This document shows positions 62,419-64,000 of a stretch of DNA of 64,000 bases, piece by piece. How positions within the stretch are numbered: position 1 is the stretch's first letter; each line of letters begins with the position of its first letter. Made by a program: the position numbers and the translations under genes. A model generated the notes under the pieces. It saw only the letters and a list, made by a program, of their open reading frames with translations. It did no database searches and was not told the DNA's origin. Source of the stretch: Collybia mongolica (lineage: Eukaryota; Basidiomycota; Agaricomycetes; Agaricales; Clitocybaceae); contig JAAXNY010000005.1 in NCBI GenBank assembly GCA_013420905.1, forward strand, positions 3,844,001 to 3,908,000, read 5' to 3'.

Positions 62419-64000
62419 TTAGGTATGATAGCTGGGCAAGACAAGGATTACTTCTTCAACATACCAATACCTCTGTGGGATCTTCTTCGACTTGCTCTTC
62501 TTTTTCTTTTTCTTCTGTGCTCCCTCAGCAAAGTCCTGTTCTCTCGCCATCTGAACCCAAGTGGCACCTATCCCCAAACCCACGCTCAAGGCCTCGAGCA
62601 CTTTTGGTTCAACCAAGATCGTGATGTCATCCTTCGTCGGGTCGTGTGGTTTGATCCCGTCCACGCCGGCCGCGGAAGTGGTGGTACCTTGTGCATTTGC
62701 ATCAATGACAACGTCGTCATTTGGGTTGACCACCGGCCCTCTCGAGCTCTCCAGGATCCTCGGCTTCGATAGGTGTGGCATCTCATCGCCCTCCTTGTCC
62801 CACCCCAACCACGGCTCCAGAACCACTTTCGCAAGCTGCCTCTCAAGTTCAATGTCCACCGCATCCGCATCTTCCTCGTCTGTAACTGGTGATTTCTGCA
62901 CCGTATTGGGAGGGGGAGGTGGGGCTAACGACTTGACACGTCGCACAGACCACTCCACCACTCCGGTTGTGTGAGTCAGGGGCAAAGCTGTGGGTCCTAA
63001 GAATGCGGTCAGCGTTTGCGCTTTGGATGGGCCCCAGTTCGCGATAACCTCTGCCCATGGATCGGACTCTTCTGTTTTGGATGTGAATGCTGATTTATCT
63101 TCATTCGAGGAACCCCAAGTACCCCAACTGTTGTCGTCGATAGTGTTTATCTCTATACCATCCGCGTTATCTCGGATAGATTCGAGTACGGCCTCCTTCA
63201 TCATGGTATCCTCGTCCATCTTGATAACTTCAACGTTCGCAGCTTTTAATTCCTCCTCGAACTTCTCAACCGCAATTTTCGCAGACTCCGGTGGATCCAA
63301 GGGTTTGTCTGAGTCGTTGTCAAGTCTTGCTTTTTTAGGTTTGGGTTCGTCTGTATTTAAGCTTTTATCAGCCTCGGCCTCCCGATCTTCGGGGTTGTCT
63401 GCAAGTGGCTTGTAACCGTCCGCTTTTGTACCCCAACAGGTTTTGCAAGAGCCATTGAAGTCATCAGGAAGTGAATTCGCGACTTGGGCTGTCAGAGGTA
63501 AATCATTTTGGGCACGATCGACGATCTCCAAACAACGACGAAAAGATCGCTCGTGAACGGATTCCGGAAATACGCGATTGCGAATGAGGAATCGGATGAA
63601 GAAACCCACGAGCCGTGGTATGTTGCTCAAATTTGGTTTATGCCTGTTTGAATAATTCGGGTAAGGATCTGTTGATGAGTCGAAGACAAAAATCCGACCA
63701 GATCAAGCCTTGTTTTCTCATGTACGAAGAAAGGAAAATCTTGATTGAGTCTTCGGGGTCGTTCAAAAAAGTAACAACCTTTTCTTCTTTGTGCGCACGC
63801 TCTTCATCCAAAAGGTCTTTGACCTCGGCGTCGCTACCCACGGGAATAGGATCAACGCCATACATCGCATAAGGTGGTCGAGCACGAGGCCGGGGAACGA
63901 ACTTCCTGGGTTCCCTCTCGACTTCAGCACTAATCACGTTTGTTGTCGTTTCCTGTTCGAGCTCTTCTTCATCGTCGCTCTCAGATTCGTTACCTTGTGG
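62419..64000 (-). CDS. arb1: Arb1-like subunit of the Argonaute siRNA chaperone complex (5' end outside window)
   Basis: The main exon reads minus from about 63633 to 62419 (FIRFLIRNRVFPE, ARAQNDLPLTAQVANSLPDD, SDPWAEVIANWG, FLGPTALPLTHTTGVVEWS, RVKSLAPPPPP, VVLEPWLGWDKEGDE, HDPTKDDITILVEPKVLEAL and GLGIGATWVQMA). The upstream exon (64000 to about 63688) has an acidic start, RPRARPPYAMYGVDPIPVGS and FLSSYMRKQGLIWSD, and runs off the window. I could not fix the short intron (about 63640-63687) exactly. In fission yeast Arb1 works with Arb2 and Ago1 in siRNA loading and heterochromatin. A Lys-rich C-terminal patch (QKKKKKKSKSKK) looks like a nuclear signal. Confidence 0.8.

Overview
The window reads as nuclear DNA of a filamentous basidiomycete, most likely an Agaricomycete. 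The genes carry many short introns (mostly 48-65 bp, GT...AG). They include an AA9 lytic polysaccharide monooxygenase, an Arb1-type RNAi chaperone subunit, a cullin and Cdc7. Gypsy chromoviruses and expanded lineage-specific gene families lie between them. No bacterial or organellar features are visible, and I do not assign a species.

Layout. 1-5.2 kb: one arm of a large inverted repeat with a coiled-coil-tailed gene of an unrecognised family, an RRP7 tail pseudogene and a diverged third copy of the repeat gene. 6.1-8.7 kb: a decayed and an intact AA9 LPMO. 8.9-14.9 kb: a DNAJC28-type mitochondrial protein, an 82-residue orphan and a membrane-anchored USP deubiquitinase on the minus strand. 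15.0-22.5 kb: three near-identical intron-containing tRNA-Arg(UCG) genes, an F-box pseudogene, CDC7 and a WBP2-like GRAM protein. 22.6-25.4 kb: the second inverted-repeat arm. 27-40 kb: a degenerate member of a second unrecognised family, PPIL4-type cyclophilin, a BTB protein, P5C dehydrogenase and cullin-1. 40.4-62.2 kb is an accessory block. It holds two intact and several broken members of that second family (here 'PGPG family', after its N-terminal motif), a thioesterase and its pseudogene, a secreted protein, SNRNP40, and a nest of three Gypsy elements. An arb1 gene runs off the right end.

The housekeeping genes (CDC7, CUL1, P5CDH, SNRNP40, PPIL4, USP) look intact, and their exon joins stay in frame throughout. 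Rearrangement is concentrated in the accessory parts: inverted duplication with a mosaic tail, exon-pair duplication, truncated opposite-strand copies, and a young CpG-rich Gypsy element inserted inside an old CpG-poor one. The young element has 505-bp LTRs differing at about three positions and an exact 5-bp target duplication. It also has a textbook -1 frameshift signal between gag and pol and a candidate Tf1-style self-priming site.

The strongest candidate for something undescribed is the PGPG family: a 559-residue five-exon gene at 60.3 kb, and an 816-residue version at 41.7 kb in which exons 2-3 have been duplicated in phase.

Exon coordinates were derived by hand from splice consensus, reading frame and family similarity. 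No search or alignment program was run.
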